From NCBI RefSeq assembly GCF_030435705.1, contig NZ_CP129381.1:248001-312000 (forward strand): a stretch of 64,000 nucleotides of DNA, given 5' to 3'. This document shows positions 1-8,435 of the stretch, piece by piece (positions within the stretch are counted from its first letter, which is position 1; each line of letters opens with the position of its first letter). A program made the position numbers and the translations under genes. The notes below the pieces were generated by a model. That model did not search any database. It saw only the letters and a program-made list of their open reading frames with translations, and had not been told where the DNA came from. This DNA is from Rhizobium sp. SSA_523. GTDB lineage: Bacteria > Pseudomonadota > Alphaproteobacteria > Rhizobiales > Rhizobiaceae.

Positions 1-1364
1 CCGTGGTCTTTACCCTGTGCGGGCTGACGCCGCAAAGCCATTACAGGCTGGATGTCGATGGAGAGCGTCTGGATTTCGCCACCCGCCCGGAAAGCCTGCT
101 CATCGATATCACTGACTGCGGAGCCTCCCCCGACGGGGATGACAATGCACCGGCCATCCAGTCAGCCATCGACCGGCTGCCCCCCATGGGAACGGTCCGG
201 ATCCCGGCGGGCACCTTCCACAGCAGTCCGATCTTCCTCAAGAGCGACATGACGCTGCTCCTCGAGGAGGGGGCGGTTCTCTCCGCCGTCGCCGATCGCA
301 GCCGCTATCCGATCCTGCCGGCGCGCCACACCGATGGGCGGGTTCTCGGAACCTGGGAAGGCGTGGCCGAGCCCTGTTTCGCCAGCCTCGTCACGGCTCT
401 CGATTGCCGCAATCTCATCCTGACCGGCGTGGGACGGATCGACGGGGGTGGCGATCGCGGCGACTGGTGGACCTGGCCGAAGGAGACCCGCCAGAATGCC
501 AGGCGACCGCGGACGATCTTTCTGTCCCATGGCGAGGCGATCATCCTCAGCGGGATCACCGTCTGCAACTCGCCCTCCTGGACGATCCATCCCGTCTTCT
601 GCAGGCACCTGATCGCTGCGGGCCTGACCATCGAGAACGATCCGCTATCGCCCAATACGGACGGCTTCAATCCCGAATGCAGCCGGGAGATCGTGCTTTC
701 CGGTCTGCATTTCTCGGTGGGCGACGACTGTATCGCCATCAAGGCCGGCAAACGCGACCCGAAAGGCGGGCTGGATCAGCCCTGCGAGGAGATCATGGTG
801 GAGAACTGCCGGATGGAGCGGGGCCATGGCGGCGTCGTTATCGGCAGTGAAATGAGCGGCGGCGTGCGCAATGTCACTGTCCGGCGCTGCGCCATGCGCG
901 ATACCGATCGCGGCCTGCGCATCAAGACCCGGCGCGGCCGTGGTGGAGTTGTCGAGAAGATCCGCCTCGAGGACTGCGTCATGACTGGCGTCGCCGTGCC
1001 GCTGGTCGTCAACAGCTTCTATTTCTGCGATTCGGACGGGCGCTCGGATTATGTCCAGTCGCGTCTGCCGCTGCCGGTCACGCAGGCAACGCCGGTCGTG
1101 CGTGACATTGCCGTGCGCAACCTTGTTGCGGAGAATGTGGGCGTGGCGGCCGCAGCCTTTTACGGCCTGCCGGAAGCGCCCATTACCGGCATCACGATTG
1201 ACGGTTACCGTGTCGGCTTCGATCCGGATGCCGTGGCGGATGTCCCCGACATGGCCTGCGGGTTCACACCCCTGCGCCATGGCCGGATCATTGCAGAAAA
1301 CGCCCGGATCGACAGATCCGCCGCGCTCGAATTTTCCCCTGCGCCACAGAGTATTGCAGTATGA
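1..1364 (+). CDS. Glycoside hydrolase family 28 (polygalacturonase-like), 5' end outside window
   Basis: Pectin-type glycosidase of the right-handed parallel beta-helix GH28 family, expected to hydrolyse galacturonosyl linkages. The frame is open from the window edge and the first candidate start (GTG at 3) sits within the fold, so the true N-terminus probably lies upstream. Counted from that GTG, all four GH28 signatures are present: NTD at about 218-220, GDDC at 240-243, GHG at 274-276 and RIK at 306-308, which supplies the catalytic aspartates and the conserved His, Arg and Lys. No signal peptide can be judged because the start is missing. It overlaps the downstream GH105 gene by 4 bases (ATGA), so the two are translationally coupled. 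Together they suggest uptake and intracellular breakdown of pectin oligomers. The family is clear; the exact substrate (homogalacturonan or rhamnogalacturonan) is not. Confidence 0.9.
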   Translation, partial: VVFTLCGLTPQSHYRLDVDGERLDFATRPESLLIDITDCGASPDGDDNAPAIQSAIDRLPPMGTVRIPAGTFHSSPIFLKSDMTLLLEEGAVLSAVADRSRYPILPARHTDGRVLGTWEGVAEPCFASLVTALDCRNLILTGVGRIDGGGDRGDWWTWPKETRQNARRPRTIFLSHGEAIILSGITVCNSPSWTIHPVFCRHLIAAGLTIENDPLSPNTDGFNPECSREIVLSGLHFSVGDDCIAIKAGKRDPKGGLDQPCEEIMVENCRMERGHGGVVIGSEMSGGVRNVTVRRCAMRDTDRGLRIKTRRGRGGVVEKIRLEDCVMTGVAVPLVVNSFYFCDSDGRSDYVQSRLPLPVTQATPVVRDIAVRNLVAENVGVAAAAFYGLPEAPITGITIDGYRVGFDPDAVADVPDMACGFTPLRHGRIIAENARIDRSAALEFSPAPQSIAV

Positions 1365-2485
1365 CCATGACCAGCCTGACGGCCTATTTCGACGCCTATG
1401 CCCGGGACTATTGCTACTATAAGGGGGGCAGCTGGTGCTACGAGGACGGATGTCTGTATCGTGGCCTGATCGCCCTTTACGAGGCGAGCGGCGACGAGCG
1501 CTGGTATGCGCATCTGCGCCGGCTTGTGGATGGCCAGGTGAGCGCTGACGGCACGCTTTCCGGCTATCACCTTACCGAATACAATATCGACAATATCCTG
1601 CCAGGGCGGGCGCTTGTCTATCTGGCTCGCAAGACCGGCGAGAGCCGCTATCGCAGCGGCGCGGAAATGCTGGCAAAGCAGCTCGGATCGCATCCGCGCA
1701 TAGCCGCCGGCCCGCATTGGCACAAGCTCCGCTACCCGCACCAGGTCTGGCTGGACGGGCTTTACATGGCACTTCCCTTCAAGGCCGAATATGCCGCAAT
1801 GGCCTCGCAGCCGGCGCTGTCGAACGAGGCGGTGCGGGAAATGCTGACGGCGCTCAACCTCACATTCGATGCAGACAGCGGCCTCTACCGACATGGCTAC
1901 GACGAGGAGCGTCTGCAGAGCTGGGCCAATCCGCAATCCGGCCTCTCGCCGGCCCATTGGGGCCGCTCGATCGGCTGGCTGGCCATGGCCATGGTCGATC
2001 TTGTCGACCTGCTGCCGCCTGGCCCCGATCGCGATGATCTGTCTGCGCGATCGAGCGCGCTTTTGCAAAGATTGGCGGCGCTCAGAACCTCCGACGGCCG
2101 CTGGCTGCAGGTGACGGACCAGCCGGCGCTCGCCGGCAATTACGCGGAAAGCTCCGCAAGCGCCATGTTCGCCTATGCCTTCCTGAAGGCGGCCCGGATT
2201 GGCGTGCCGGATGGATCCGCCTCCATCGGTCTTGCCGCACTGGACAGTTTGCAGGCGCTGGCGCTCGCGCCTGATGCGTCCGGCCGGCCTGTCTTGCAGC
2301 AGATCTGCTGCGTGGCCGGGCTCGGCGGGTTTGACGGCGTCTATCGCGACGGTACGCCCGGCTATTACCTCTCCGAAAGCCTGCGCGACGACGATATCAA
2401 GGGTGTCGGTCCTTTGATGATGGCGACAGCGGAGCGGATTGCCGCCCGCCGCCATGCCGACATTCCGAACGGCGCCGTTGCGTGA
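1361..2485 (+). CDS. Glycoside hydrolase family 88/105, unsaturated rhamnogalacturonyl hydrolase-like
   Basis: 374-residue (alpha/alpha)6-barrel protein of the GH88/GH105 type. These enzymes remove the unsaturated uronic acid from the non-reducing end of oligosaccharides made by pectin lyases. Family features seen are the aromatic-rich start (YYKGGSWCYEDG), the HLTEYNIDN segment, and HQVWLDGLYMALPF with a candidate catalytic Asp at about residue 132 in the W-x-D-G-L-Y-M motif. There is no signal peptide, so it probably acts in the cytoplasm on imported oligomers. It starts inside the stop codon of the GH28 gene, which implies one transcript. It ends 66 bases from the convergent yhaN stop, with no convincing terminator hairpin between them. 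Confidence 0.88.
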   Translation: MTMTSLTAYFDAYARDYCYYKGGSWCYEDGCLYRGLIALYEASGDERWYAHLRRLVDGQVSADGTLSGYHLTEYNIDNILPGRALVYLARKTGESRYRSGAEMLAKQLGSHPRIAAGPHWHKLRYPHQVWLDGLYMALPFKAEYAAMASQPALSNEAVREMLTALNLTFDADSGLYRHGYDEERLQSWANPQSGLSPAHWGRSIGWLAMAMVDLVDLLPPGPDRDDLSARSSALLQRLAALRTSDGRWLQVTDQPALAGNYAESSASAMFAYAFLKAARIGVPDGSASIGLAALDSLQALALAPDASGRPVLQQICCVAGLGGFDGVYRDGTPGYYLSESLRDDDIKGVGPLMMATAERIAARRHADIPNGAVA

Positions 2486-2551
2486 CATCTGGATACTGCG
2501 GAAGGCCGGCAAGTCTGCAAGTTCCGCAAGGTTTGCAAGGTTCGCCCGGGG

Positions 2552-5500
2552 TCAGAGCGTATGAATGGTCACCTCCGGCACGACAGCCTTTGCAATGTCG
2601 CAGAGATGGCGGTGATGGGTCAGGTAGATGACCTGGCCAAGGCCCGCCATCCGGCCGAACAGCCGGAAGACTTCCTCGGAGCGAAACTCGTCGAAGGTCT
2701 CCATGATGTCGTCGGCAACGAAGGGAATGGCGGGGCGCACGGCCGAGAATTCCTCGAAACCCGCCATGCGCAGTGCCAGATAAAGCTGGTAGCACGTACC
2801 GGTGGACATGGCGTCCGACAGTTTCGACCCCCCATCGCGCGTCACGCCGATCAGGATTTCGCGATCTTTGTCCGGCAAGGCGGCCAGGCCGGTATAGTCG
2901 CCCCGCGTGATCTGCCGGAAGGCATCTGAAGCGCGCTCCATCATCGAGCTGCGATGCTTTTCCCGGTAGATCGACAGCGCGCGTTCGGCGGCAAGAATCC
3001 CGGCCCGGAGCCTGAGATGGCGGATGGCCAGGTCTTCGATCTCCATCAGGATCGTCACCCGCTTGCTTTCCAGACGTGCCACCGCATCGTCGCCGCCCAC
3101 CGCCGCCACCCGGTCTCGCGCCCGTGTCAGATCGGCAAAGAGCTGGCGGCCGCGCTGGTCGAGATCATCCAGCCGGGCGGAAAGTTCAGCGGCTTCCCGC
3201 ACCAGATCGTCTGGATCAAGCGCCTGCAGTTCCTCTATCGCCTGGGTCAGATCCTCCGCCTGCAGAACAGCAAGAAGCTGCGCCGCAATCTCGTCCTTGC
3301 GACGCTCGAGCCGGTCCCTTTCGGCGGCCTTTTCCATATGCTGGCTGACCTCGGTCAAGCTGTCGACGCCAAAGAACTCCGTCATCTCGCTGCGCTGGGC
3401 GGCATGGCCGCGCATCTGCTCGGAAAGGGCCGAAATCCGCTCACGCAGTTCGGCAAGGTCGGCCTGACGGGCCTGCCGCTGCGCGTGGTTGCGCTCCGTC
3501 TCGCTCAGGCGCTCCGACAGGCGATCGGCACCGGCAAGCGGGAATTGCGAGCGATCGAAGCCGGTTTCCATCTCGATATCGTGGACCTCCCCTTCGAACC
3601 GCAGCATGTCGCGCTCCATCAGGTCGATGCGCTGGGCCATTTGGTCGCGCTCGCGCAGGAGCGAGGGAAGGTCCGCAAGTGCATCAAGCATGGCGCGAAC
3701 GGGGGAGGGCTCCTGCTCGTCGGCGAACCAGGTCTTCGCAAGCGCGGCCTCCCAGCGGTCTCGCCAGAGGCGATCTGCCTTTTCCGCCTCGGCCAGATCG
3801 CGCGAGCGTTCGGCACCCTCGCGCGCCAAAGCGGCGGCACGGTCCCGCAAGGCCTCCACCCGGCCGCGCTCCTCTGATGTCCGGGCGGCTCGGTCCGCGG
3901 CGAAGGCGATCAGCGCGCGAAGATCAAGGCCCTGCGGCCACTGCCAGCCAAGCGCGGCAAGCGCTGCCTCCAGGTCCGAGCGCACATCGGTCAGTTCACC
4001 GAACAACAAGGCCCTCTGTCGACGCCCGCGCTCCACATCGAGAGCGAGCGACAGGCATTCGGCCCGCTTGGCAAGCCAGGTCTCCATGGCCGAAAGCAGG
4101 CGGTGGATATCCGGCTCGACAGCCTCGGCAACGGCCGGCGGTACCGCCCGGGAGATCGTCGCATAAACGGCCTCCCGCTCCTCGTTTGCCGTGGCGGCAA
4201 GGGTGGCTTCCTGCTGAAGGGCGGCCGCCTGCACCTGACGATCCTGGTGCCATTGCCGCATTTGCGCAAGTTCGTCGGCCCTTGCCAGGCGCGCATCCGT
4301 CAGCCGGTCGTCGGCCCGCAGGCGCTGTTCGAACACCGCCGCGCTTTCAGGATCCAGCCTGGCGAGATGCGCTTGCCAGGCGGCCTCCCGCTCCTGTCTG
4401 GCGGAAGTCGCCGTTCGATCATCGATCGCCTCGCCGCCCTGCAGGGCCTGGAGCCGAACATCCGTTTCGAGAAGCCGCGCCTCCAGCTCCCGCCGGCGTT
4501 CGGCGTGGCGGGCAAGCCTGCGCGACAGCTCGTCCGCCTGGGACCGCCATCGCTCGATCTGCCGCGCGTCGGCCACCGCAAGCCGCTGCAATTCTTCCAG
4601 GGAACCCGTCCATGGATGGAGCTCGCCAAGCGCCTGCGCCAATTGCTCCTCACGCTGAGCAAGCGAACGCTCCTCCACGGCAAGAAGTGCCTGACGTTCG
4701 CCCTTTTGCAAAAGCGCCAGGGGTTGTTCCAGCTGCCGCAGCTCCGCGGGCGAGGGGAGGTCCTTCGCCTCCGGAAGAGCGCCGTCCTGCACAAGCGACA
4801 GAGCCTGTTCTGCCTTGTCTCGTTCGCGCTCGGCCGTCTCGAGGCGTGCCACGATGCCGGATCTTTCCTCGATCAGGTCGCGCAGGCGCGCGGTCAGCGC
4901 CGTCGGCAGGATCAGGCTGGCGGGATCGGGATGGCCCGGCTGGCCCAGCGCCTTCAGGAGCTGCGCCAATCCGGCCTCCTGCTCGATAAGCTGCGCGCGA
5001 CGCTTCGGCAGATCGTTATCGGCGGTGCGGAAGCGGGCGCGACCATCTTCCAAATCGCTGATCTTGCTTTTGGCCTTCAGAATTCGATCGTCCACGACGA
5101 GGTTTGCGATCTCCTGGTCGAGCCGCTCGGCGGTCTGCACGAGGCCGGCCATCTGGGTCTGCAGGCGCGTCTCGTCGCGCAGAAGGTCAGCCAAAGCCGA
5201 TGCCCATTCGCGCGGCGGTCGCGGAAGATCGGCAAGCGTGGCAAGCTCAGCTTGCAGGCGATGGACCTCCTGGAGGAGCGGCAGGGCGCGCAGGCGCGCG
5301 TCCACCCGCATGTGCCGCGCCTTCGTCGCCGCCCCCTGGGTAAGCGCTGCCTCGTAATCCACTTCCGCCTGCTGCTGGGCCGCGATCAGGCCGGCATAGA
5401 CCGTGGCAAAGGTATCGATAGCGTCGCGCTCGGTTTTCAAGCTTGCAAGCTGCTGCTTCAGCTCCGCCAGCTCGGTATTGCGCGCCCGCTTGCGGTGGAA

Positions 5501-6019
5501 GCGCTGCGCTTCTTCCGCAGCGGTCGAGAGGGCTGCGCTGACATCGGCAAGGCCCGCGCTGGCCGAAAAGAGCAGCTCGCCGAGATCCCCCTTGCTCTCG
5601 ACGATCGCCTCGCCGCCATCGCGCAGGGAATGTTCGTCGAGCGAGAACATGGACCGATAGCTGCCGCGCGTCAGCCCGCCGAGCGCCGACGTCAGCAAGG
5701 CCTCGTTCACCGGCTGGCCGGCACCATCCAGCAGCGCATTGCTGCGCTGTTTCAGCCGCACCAGTTCATGCTCCCGGCCTTCCACCTCCAAAACGCCGCC
5801 AATTTGCATGGCGCCATAGGCATGCAGGAAATTATAAGGGCTGCGTTCCGGAATGCCGAACAGCAGATCAAGATAGGCCGAGAAGGCAGTGGACTTGCCC
5901 GCTTCGTTGAGGCCGTAGACGATATGCAGATCGGGACGTCCGGCGATTGCCAGGCCGAAATCGAGAACCCGTTCGGTGAACTTGCCGTAGCGCGTGAGAT
6001 CGAGACGTTTCAGCCGCAT
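2552..6019 (-). CDS. yhaN: YhaN-like AAA/ABC-type ATPase (Rad50/SbcC relative)
   Basis: 1155-residue SMC/Rad50-like ATPase. The N-terminus carries a Walker A motif (YGLNEAGKST, about residues 35-44) in the form typical of the YhaN/COG4717 group. The middle, roughly 180-950, is rich in Leu, Glu, Arg and Gln heptads that predict long coiled coils. The C-terminus has an ABC-like signature region (KLSDAMSTGTCYQLYLALR) and a Walker B (PFVADDIMETFDEF), followed by the switch histidines in YLTHHRH. The start codon shares one base with the yhaO stop (TGATG), so the two are coupled. By analogy with SbcCD/Mre11-Rad50, the pair is expected to process DNA ends, but the role of YhaN is far less studied than SbcC. 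Confidence 0.88.
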   Translation of the reverse strand: MRLKRLDLTRYGKFTERVLDFGLAIAGRPDLHIVYGLNEAGKSTAFSAYLDLLFGIPERSPYNFLHAYGAMQIGGVLEVEGREHELVRLKQRSNALLDGAGQPVNEALLTSALGGLTRGSYRSMFSLDEHSLRDGGEAIVESKGDLGELLFSASAGLADVSAALSTAAEEAQRFHRKRARNTELAELKQQLASLKTERDAIDTFATVYAGLIAAQQQAEVDYEAALTQGAATKARHMRVDARLRALPLLQEVHRLQAELATLADLPRPPREWASALADLLRDETRLQTQMAGLVQTAERLDQEIANLVVDDRILKAKSKISDLEDGRARFRTADNDLPKRRAQLIEQEAGLAQLLKALGQPGHPDPASLILPTALTARLRDLIEERSGIVARLETAERERDKAEQALSLVQDGALPEAKDLPSPAELRQLEQPLALLQKGERQALLAVEERSLAQREEQLAQALGELHPWTGSLEELQRLAVADARQIERWRSQADELSRRLARHAERRRELEARLLETDVRLQALQGGEAIDDRTATSARQEREAAWQAHLARLDPESAAVFEQRLRADDRLTDARLARADELAQMRQWHQDRQVQAAALQQEATLAATANEEREAVYATISRAVPPAVAEAVEPDIHRLLSAMETWLAKRAECLSLALDVERGRRQRALLFGELTDVRSDLEAALAALGWQWPQGLDLRALIAFAADRAARTSEERGRVEALRDRAAALAREGAERSRDLAEAEKADRLWRDRWEAALAKTWFADEQEPSPVRAMLDALADLPSLLRERDQMAQRIDLMERDMLRFEGEVHDIEMETGFDRSQFPLAGADRLSERLSETERNHAQRQARQADLAELRERISALSEQMRGHAAQRSEMTEFFGVDSLTEVSQHMEKAAERDRLERRKDEIAAQLLAVLQAEDLTQAIEELQALDPDDLVREAAELSARLDDLDQRGRQLFADLTRARDRVAAVGGDDAVARLESKRVTILMEIEDLAIRHLRLRAGILAAERALSIYREKHRSSMMERASDAFRQITRGDYTGLAALPDKDREILIGVTRDGGSKLSDAMSTGTCYQLYLALRMAGFEEFSAVRPAIPFVADDIMETFDEFRSEEVFRLFGRMAGLGQVIYLTHHRHLCDIAKAVVPEVTIHTL

Positions 6020-7290
6020 CAGGATGGCTCGTCAAGGGCAGCGGCCAGGCGGGCGATCAGGTCTTCGCCGCCCTCGCGGATGATCGTCTCGACGAAAGCA
6101 TCAAGCGCCGCCTCGTCCTGGCCGGCAAAGCGCCGGCTTTCCGGTGGCAGATCGTCCAGCAGGCTCTGCACCATCTCGCGCACCTCCTGCCGGAAGGCCT
6201 CGGAGGTCGTGACATCCTCGCGCATCAGGGCGCCGAGTTCCAGCACCGGGTCGGCGGTGCTTGCCGCGGCGCGCGCGGTCTGCGGCCTTCGCAGATCGAG
6301 CTCGATCTTTTCGATCCAGGTGCGGCCGGTCCGCTCGGCCCGCTGCTCGCTATCGGCCTGCAGCAGATCGCGGTCGCGGCGCATGGCAAATGCCAGCGGC
6401 GACGTGCCGGTGAGGCGCAGGCGCGCCACCAGATGCTCCGAGCGGGTCCGCTCCCGTTCGGCCTCCAGCGCTGCGCCGATCTGATCCACCAGCTGGCGCC
6501 AGTCTTGCGCGGGCGATACATCGAGCGACACCCGCGCGAATTGCGCAAGGCTCGTCAGCCTTTCCTCCACGCGGATCGACCCATCATCATGGACGGTGAC
6601 GAGCGAGACGGATTTCTCTCCAGCCTCGTTAATATCCCGTCCCTGCGGCATGCCGGGCATGATGACGGTTCGTTCGCCGGCATGATGGGTCCTTTGGTGG
6701 ATATGGCCGAGCGCCCAGTAATCGAAGCCGGCGCGATGCAGATCGGGCAGCGAGCAGGGCGCATAGGCGTCATGGCCGGGGGCGCCGGCGAGGCTGGTAT
6801 GCATGATGCCGATATTGACCGCGCCCGGTACCGGCGCCTTGAACTTCGGCAAAAGGCTTTCCGGCGCCTGCGGCTTGGCGAAGCTCAGCCCGTGCACGGC
6901 GATGTTGAGGCCGCCACGGGCCATCTCCACCGCCTCGGCGCGGCCGGTGAAGATCTTGACCGACGGCGGCAGGACGAGTTCCTGGGTGATCTTCGACATC
7001 GCATCGTGATTGCCGCGGATCTTGTAGACCTCTATGCCCGCCTCGTGCAGCCGCTGCATCTGGGTGGCGAGGAACCGGGCAGTCTTCATTGAAGTCTGCT
7101 CGCCGTCGTAGAGGTCGCCGGCAATGATCAGGGCGTCCACCTGTTCGCTCAGACACAGATCGACGATCCGGATCAGTGCTTGGCGGGTGGAATCGCCGAT
7201 CAGGGCGGCCAGCTCTTCATGACGCATGGATAGCGAGCGGAGCGGCGAATCAAGATGAAGATCGGCAGTGTGAACAAACCTGAAAGCCAT
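6019..7290 (-). CDS. yhaO: YhaO-like metallophosphoesterase (SbcD/Mre11 relative)
   Basis: 423-residue calcineurin-like phosphoesterase, the predicted nuclease partner of YhaN. The full set of metal-binding motifs is visible: D10-x-H12 (TADLHLD), GD at 58-59 (IIAGDLYD), GNHD at 93-96, a His at 164 (IGIMHTS) and GHIH at 195-198. The C-terminal 150 residues are Arg/Glu-rich and probably contact the ATPase, as the capping domain of SbcD does. It is first in a two-gene operon with yhaN. It is divergent from the thiamine operon, and the 109 bases between its start and the TPP aptamer must hold both promoters. DNA-end processing is inferred from the family. Confidence 0.88.
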   Translation of the reverse strand: MAFRFVHTADLHLDSPLRSLSMRHEELAALIGDSTRQALIRIVDLCLSEQVDALIIAGDLYDGEQTSMKTARFLATQMQRLHEAGIEVYKIRGNHDAMSKITQELVLPPSVKIFTGRAEAVEMARGGLNIAVHGLSFAKPQAPESLLPKFKAPVPGAVNIGIMHTSLAGAPGHDAYAPCSLPDLHRAGFDYWALGHIHQRTHHAGERTVIMPGMPQGRDINEAGEKSVSLVTVHDDGSIRVEERLTSLAQFARVSLDVSPAQDWRQLVDQIGAALEAERERTRSEHLVARLRLTGTSPLAFAMRRDRDLLQADSEQRAERTGRTWIEKIELDLRRPQTARAAASTADPVLELGALMREDVTTSEAFRQEVREMVQSLLDDLPPESRRFAGQDEAALDAFVETIIREGGEDLIARLAAALDEPS

Positions 7291-7362
7291 TCGCTCTAGT
7301 TATCCCGGCAAGGCTTTTCCCGCAATCGCGACACTGCATGCAACAAGGCTTAACCACAGAGA

Positions 7363-7368
7363 TTGACA
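7363..7368 (+). promoter_or_regulatory. Candidate -35 box of the thiamine operon
   Basis: TTGACA matches the housekeeping -35 consensus and lies 32 bases before the aptamer's P1 stem. No good -10 hexamer follows at 16-18 bases (GATGGT at best), so only the -35 is supported. If used, transcription would begin at about 7397, almost at the first base of the aptamer. Confidence 0.4.
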
Positions 7369-7399
7369 AGCCGCTTGGTTTGCAGGATGGTCACCGCCA

Positions 7400-7485
7400 T
7401 TCCGAGGGGGGCATCGTACGATGCTGAGATGGCGGTGAGCCGGACCCTTGAACCTGATCCGGGTCATACCGGCGTAGGAACGGAA
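7400..7485 (+). ncRNA. TPP (thiamine pyrophosphate) riboswitch aptamer
   Basis: This is the THI-box aptamer that binds thiamine pyrophosphate and normally lowers expression of thiamine genes. Conserved elements are in order: the G-run GAGGGGGGC (7404-7412), a P3 hairpin from the self-complementary GCATCGTACGATGC (7411-7424), CTGAGA (7424-7429), ACCCTTGAACCTGATC (7444-7459) and the closing ATACC-GGCGTAGG (7467-7478). P1 is formed by TTCCG (7400-7404) with CGGAA (7481-7485). It precedes five thiamine genes in the same orientation, which fits its family role. Confidence 0.95.
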
Positions 7486-7568
7486 AAGCGTCACCTGATC
7501 CTGTCGATCACCGCGCCCTTTCTCTTCTTCGCTTCACCTGGATCTCCGCACTGCAAGGTTTGGAGATC
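7456..7568 (+). promoter_or_regulatory. Expression platform of the TPP riboswitch: anti-sequester and Shine-Dalgarno sequester
   Basis: GATCTCC (7541-7547) is the exact complement of GGAGATC (7562-7568), which contains the Shine-Dalgarno GGAG in front of an ATG at 7574. This gives a 7-bp hairpin with a 14-base loop that would hide the ribosome site. A competing pairing exists: GATCCGGGT (7456-7464), part of the aptamer's P4/P5 arm, can pair over 9 bp (one G-U) with ACCTGGATC (7536-7544), which overlaps the sequester's 5' arm. Without TPP the second pairing would free the Shine-Dalgarno; with TPP, P4/P5 folds and the sequester forms. This mechanism is my inference from complementarity alone. 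Confidence 0.6.
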
Positions 7569-7573
7569 GCCTC

Positions 7574-7648
7574 ATGTCTGATTATCTGCGTCCGGGCCCG
7601 GCCCGATCCTTCCAAACTCGTCCCTTTCGCGCCGCCGCGCCAGTCTGA
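7574..7648 (+). CDS. Possible 24-codon leader ORF before thiX
   Basis: ATG at 7574 has the best Shine-Dalgarno in the region (GGAG, 8 bases upstream) and opens a 24-codon frame starting MSDYLRPGP and ending ...FRAAAPV. Its stop at 7646-7648 is only 4 bases before the ATG chosen for thiX (7653), which has little ribosome-binding sequence of its own. Translation of thiX could therefore depend on this leader. The alternative is that it is the genuine N-terminus of ThiX broken by a frameshift, either a real mutation or a sequencing error, since the two frames differ by one base. No function is claimed for the peptide. Confidence 0.35.
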   Translation: MSDYLRPGPARSFQTRPFRAAAPV

Positions 7649-7652
7649 GCCG

Positions 7653-8435
7653 ATGCGAGCCACTCAAGCGGTCTGCGCGCTTGCGGCGCTTATTCTGGTC
7701 TGGCAGGGGGTTGTTCACTTCCTGGCGCCGCCACGCTATCTTTTGCCGTCCCCGCAGGCGGTCGCCGGCGTGTTCCTGCAGCAGCCCGAATTCCTGCTTC
7801 GCCACGGCCTGATCACCGCAACCGAAATCCTCTTCGGCCTGGCAGCCGGCAGCCTGATGGGATTTACCACGGCCCTTCTTCTTGCCGCGCTTCCGCGGGT
7901 CGGTCAGTTCGTCTGGCCGGTCGTCCTGGTGCTGCAGGCGCTGCCAGTCTTCGTCCTGGCGCCCGTCCTGGTCCTGTGGTTCGGCTTCGGTCTTTCCTCC
8001 AAGGTCGTGATGACGGTGATCATCATCTTCTTTCCCGTCGCATCCGCCTTTGCCGATGGGCTGAACCGCACCGATCCCGACATACTCGATGCCGCCTCGC
8101 TGACACCGGCCAGCCATTGGCAGATCCTGGCGCATATCCGATTGCCGCTGGCGCTGCCCTCACTGATTTCCGGCCTGCGTGTGGCGGCCCCGCTGGCGCC
8201 GCTGGGCGCCGTCGTGGGGGAGTGGGTTGGCGCGGCGGGCGGTCTCGGCTTCATCATGATCCAGGCTAATGCCCGCATGCAGGCCGACCAATTATTCGCC
8301 GCCATGCTGATCCTGGCGCTGTTTTCCGTTCTCCTTCGGCTCCTTGTCGACCGCCTGACCGCCGGCCTTGCCCCCTGGGCCCGAGAGCAGGCGCCCCGTG
8401 TTATCTCCCATCCTGAAAGGTTTTCCACATCATGA
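7653..8435 (+). CDS. thiX: ABC transporter permease for thiamine precursor (ThiX-like)
   Basis: 260-residue inner-membrane permease of the BPD-transporter/SsuC-TauC type, here probably ThiX of a pyrimidine-precursor (HMP or formylaminopyrimidine) importer. Several hydrophobic segments are obvious (VCALAALILVWQGVVHF, a long stretch around FVWPVVLVLQALPVFVLAPVLVL). The cytoplasmic EAA-like loop reads DAASLTPASHWQILAHIRLPLALPSL, with the usual G replaced. I chose ATG 7653 because the longer TTG start at 7560 would run through the Shine-Dalgarno of the leader frame and add a poorly conserved stretch. It overlaps thiY by 4 bases. The ATPase partner ThiZ, normally beside it, is absent from this window. 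Confidence 0.82.
   Translation: MRATQAVCALAALILVWQGVVHFLAPPRYLLPSPQAVAGVFLQQPEFLLRHGLITATEILFGLAAGSLMGFTTALLLAALPRVGQFVWPVVLVLQALPVFVLAPVLVLWFGFGLSSKVVMTVIIIFFPVASAFADGLNRTDPDILDAASLTPASHWQILAHIRLPLALPSLISGLRVAAPLAPLGAVVGEWVGAAGGLGFIMIQANARMQADQLFAAMLILALFSVLLRLLVDRLTAGLAPWAREQAPRVISHPERFSTS

Noticed and set aside
4103-6484. 793-codon plus-strand frame across yhaN and yhaO
   Set aside because: Antisense shadow: no domain is recognisable, while both minus-strand proteins carry full motif sets.
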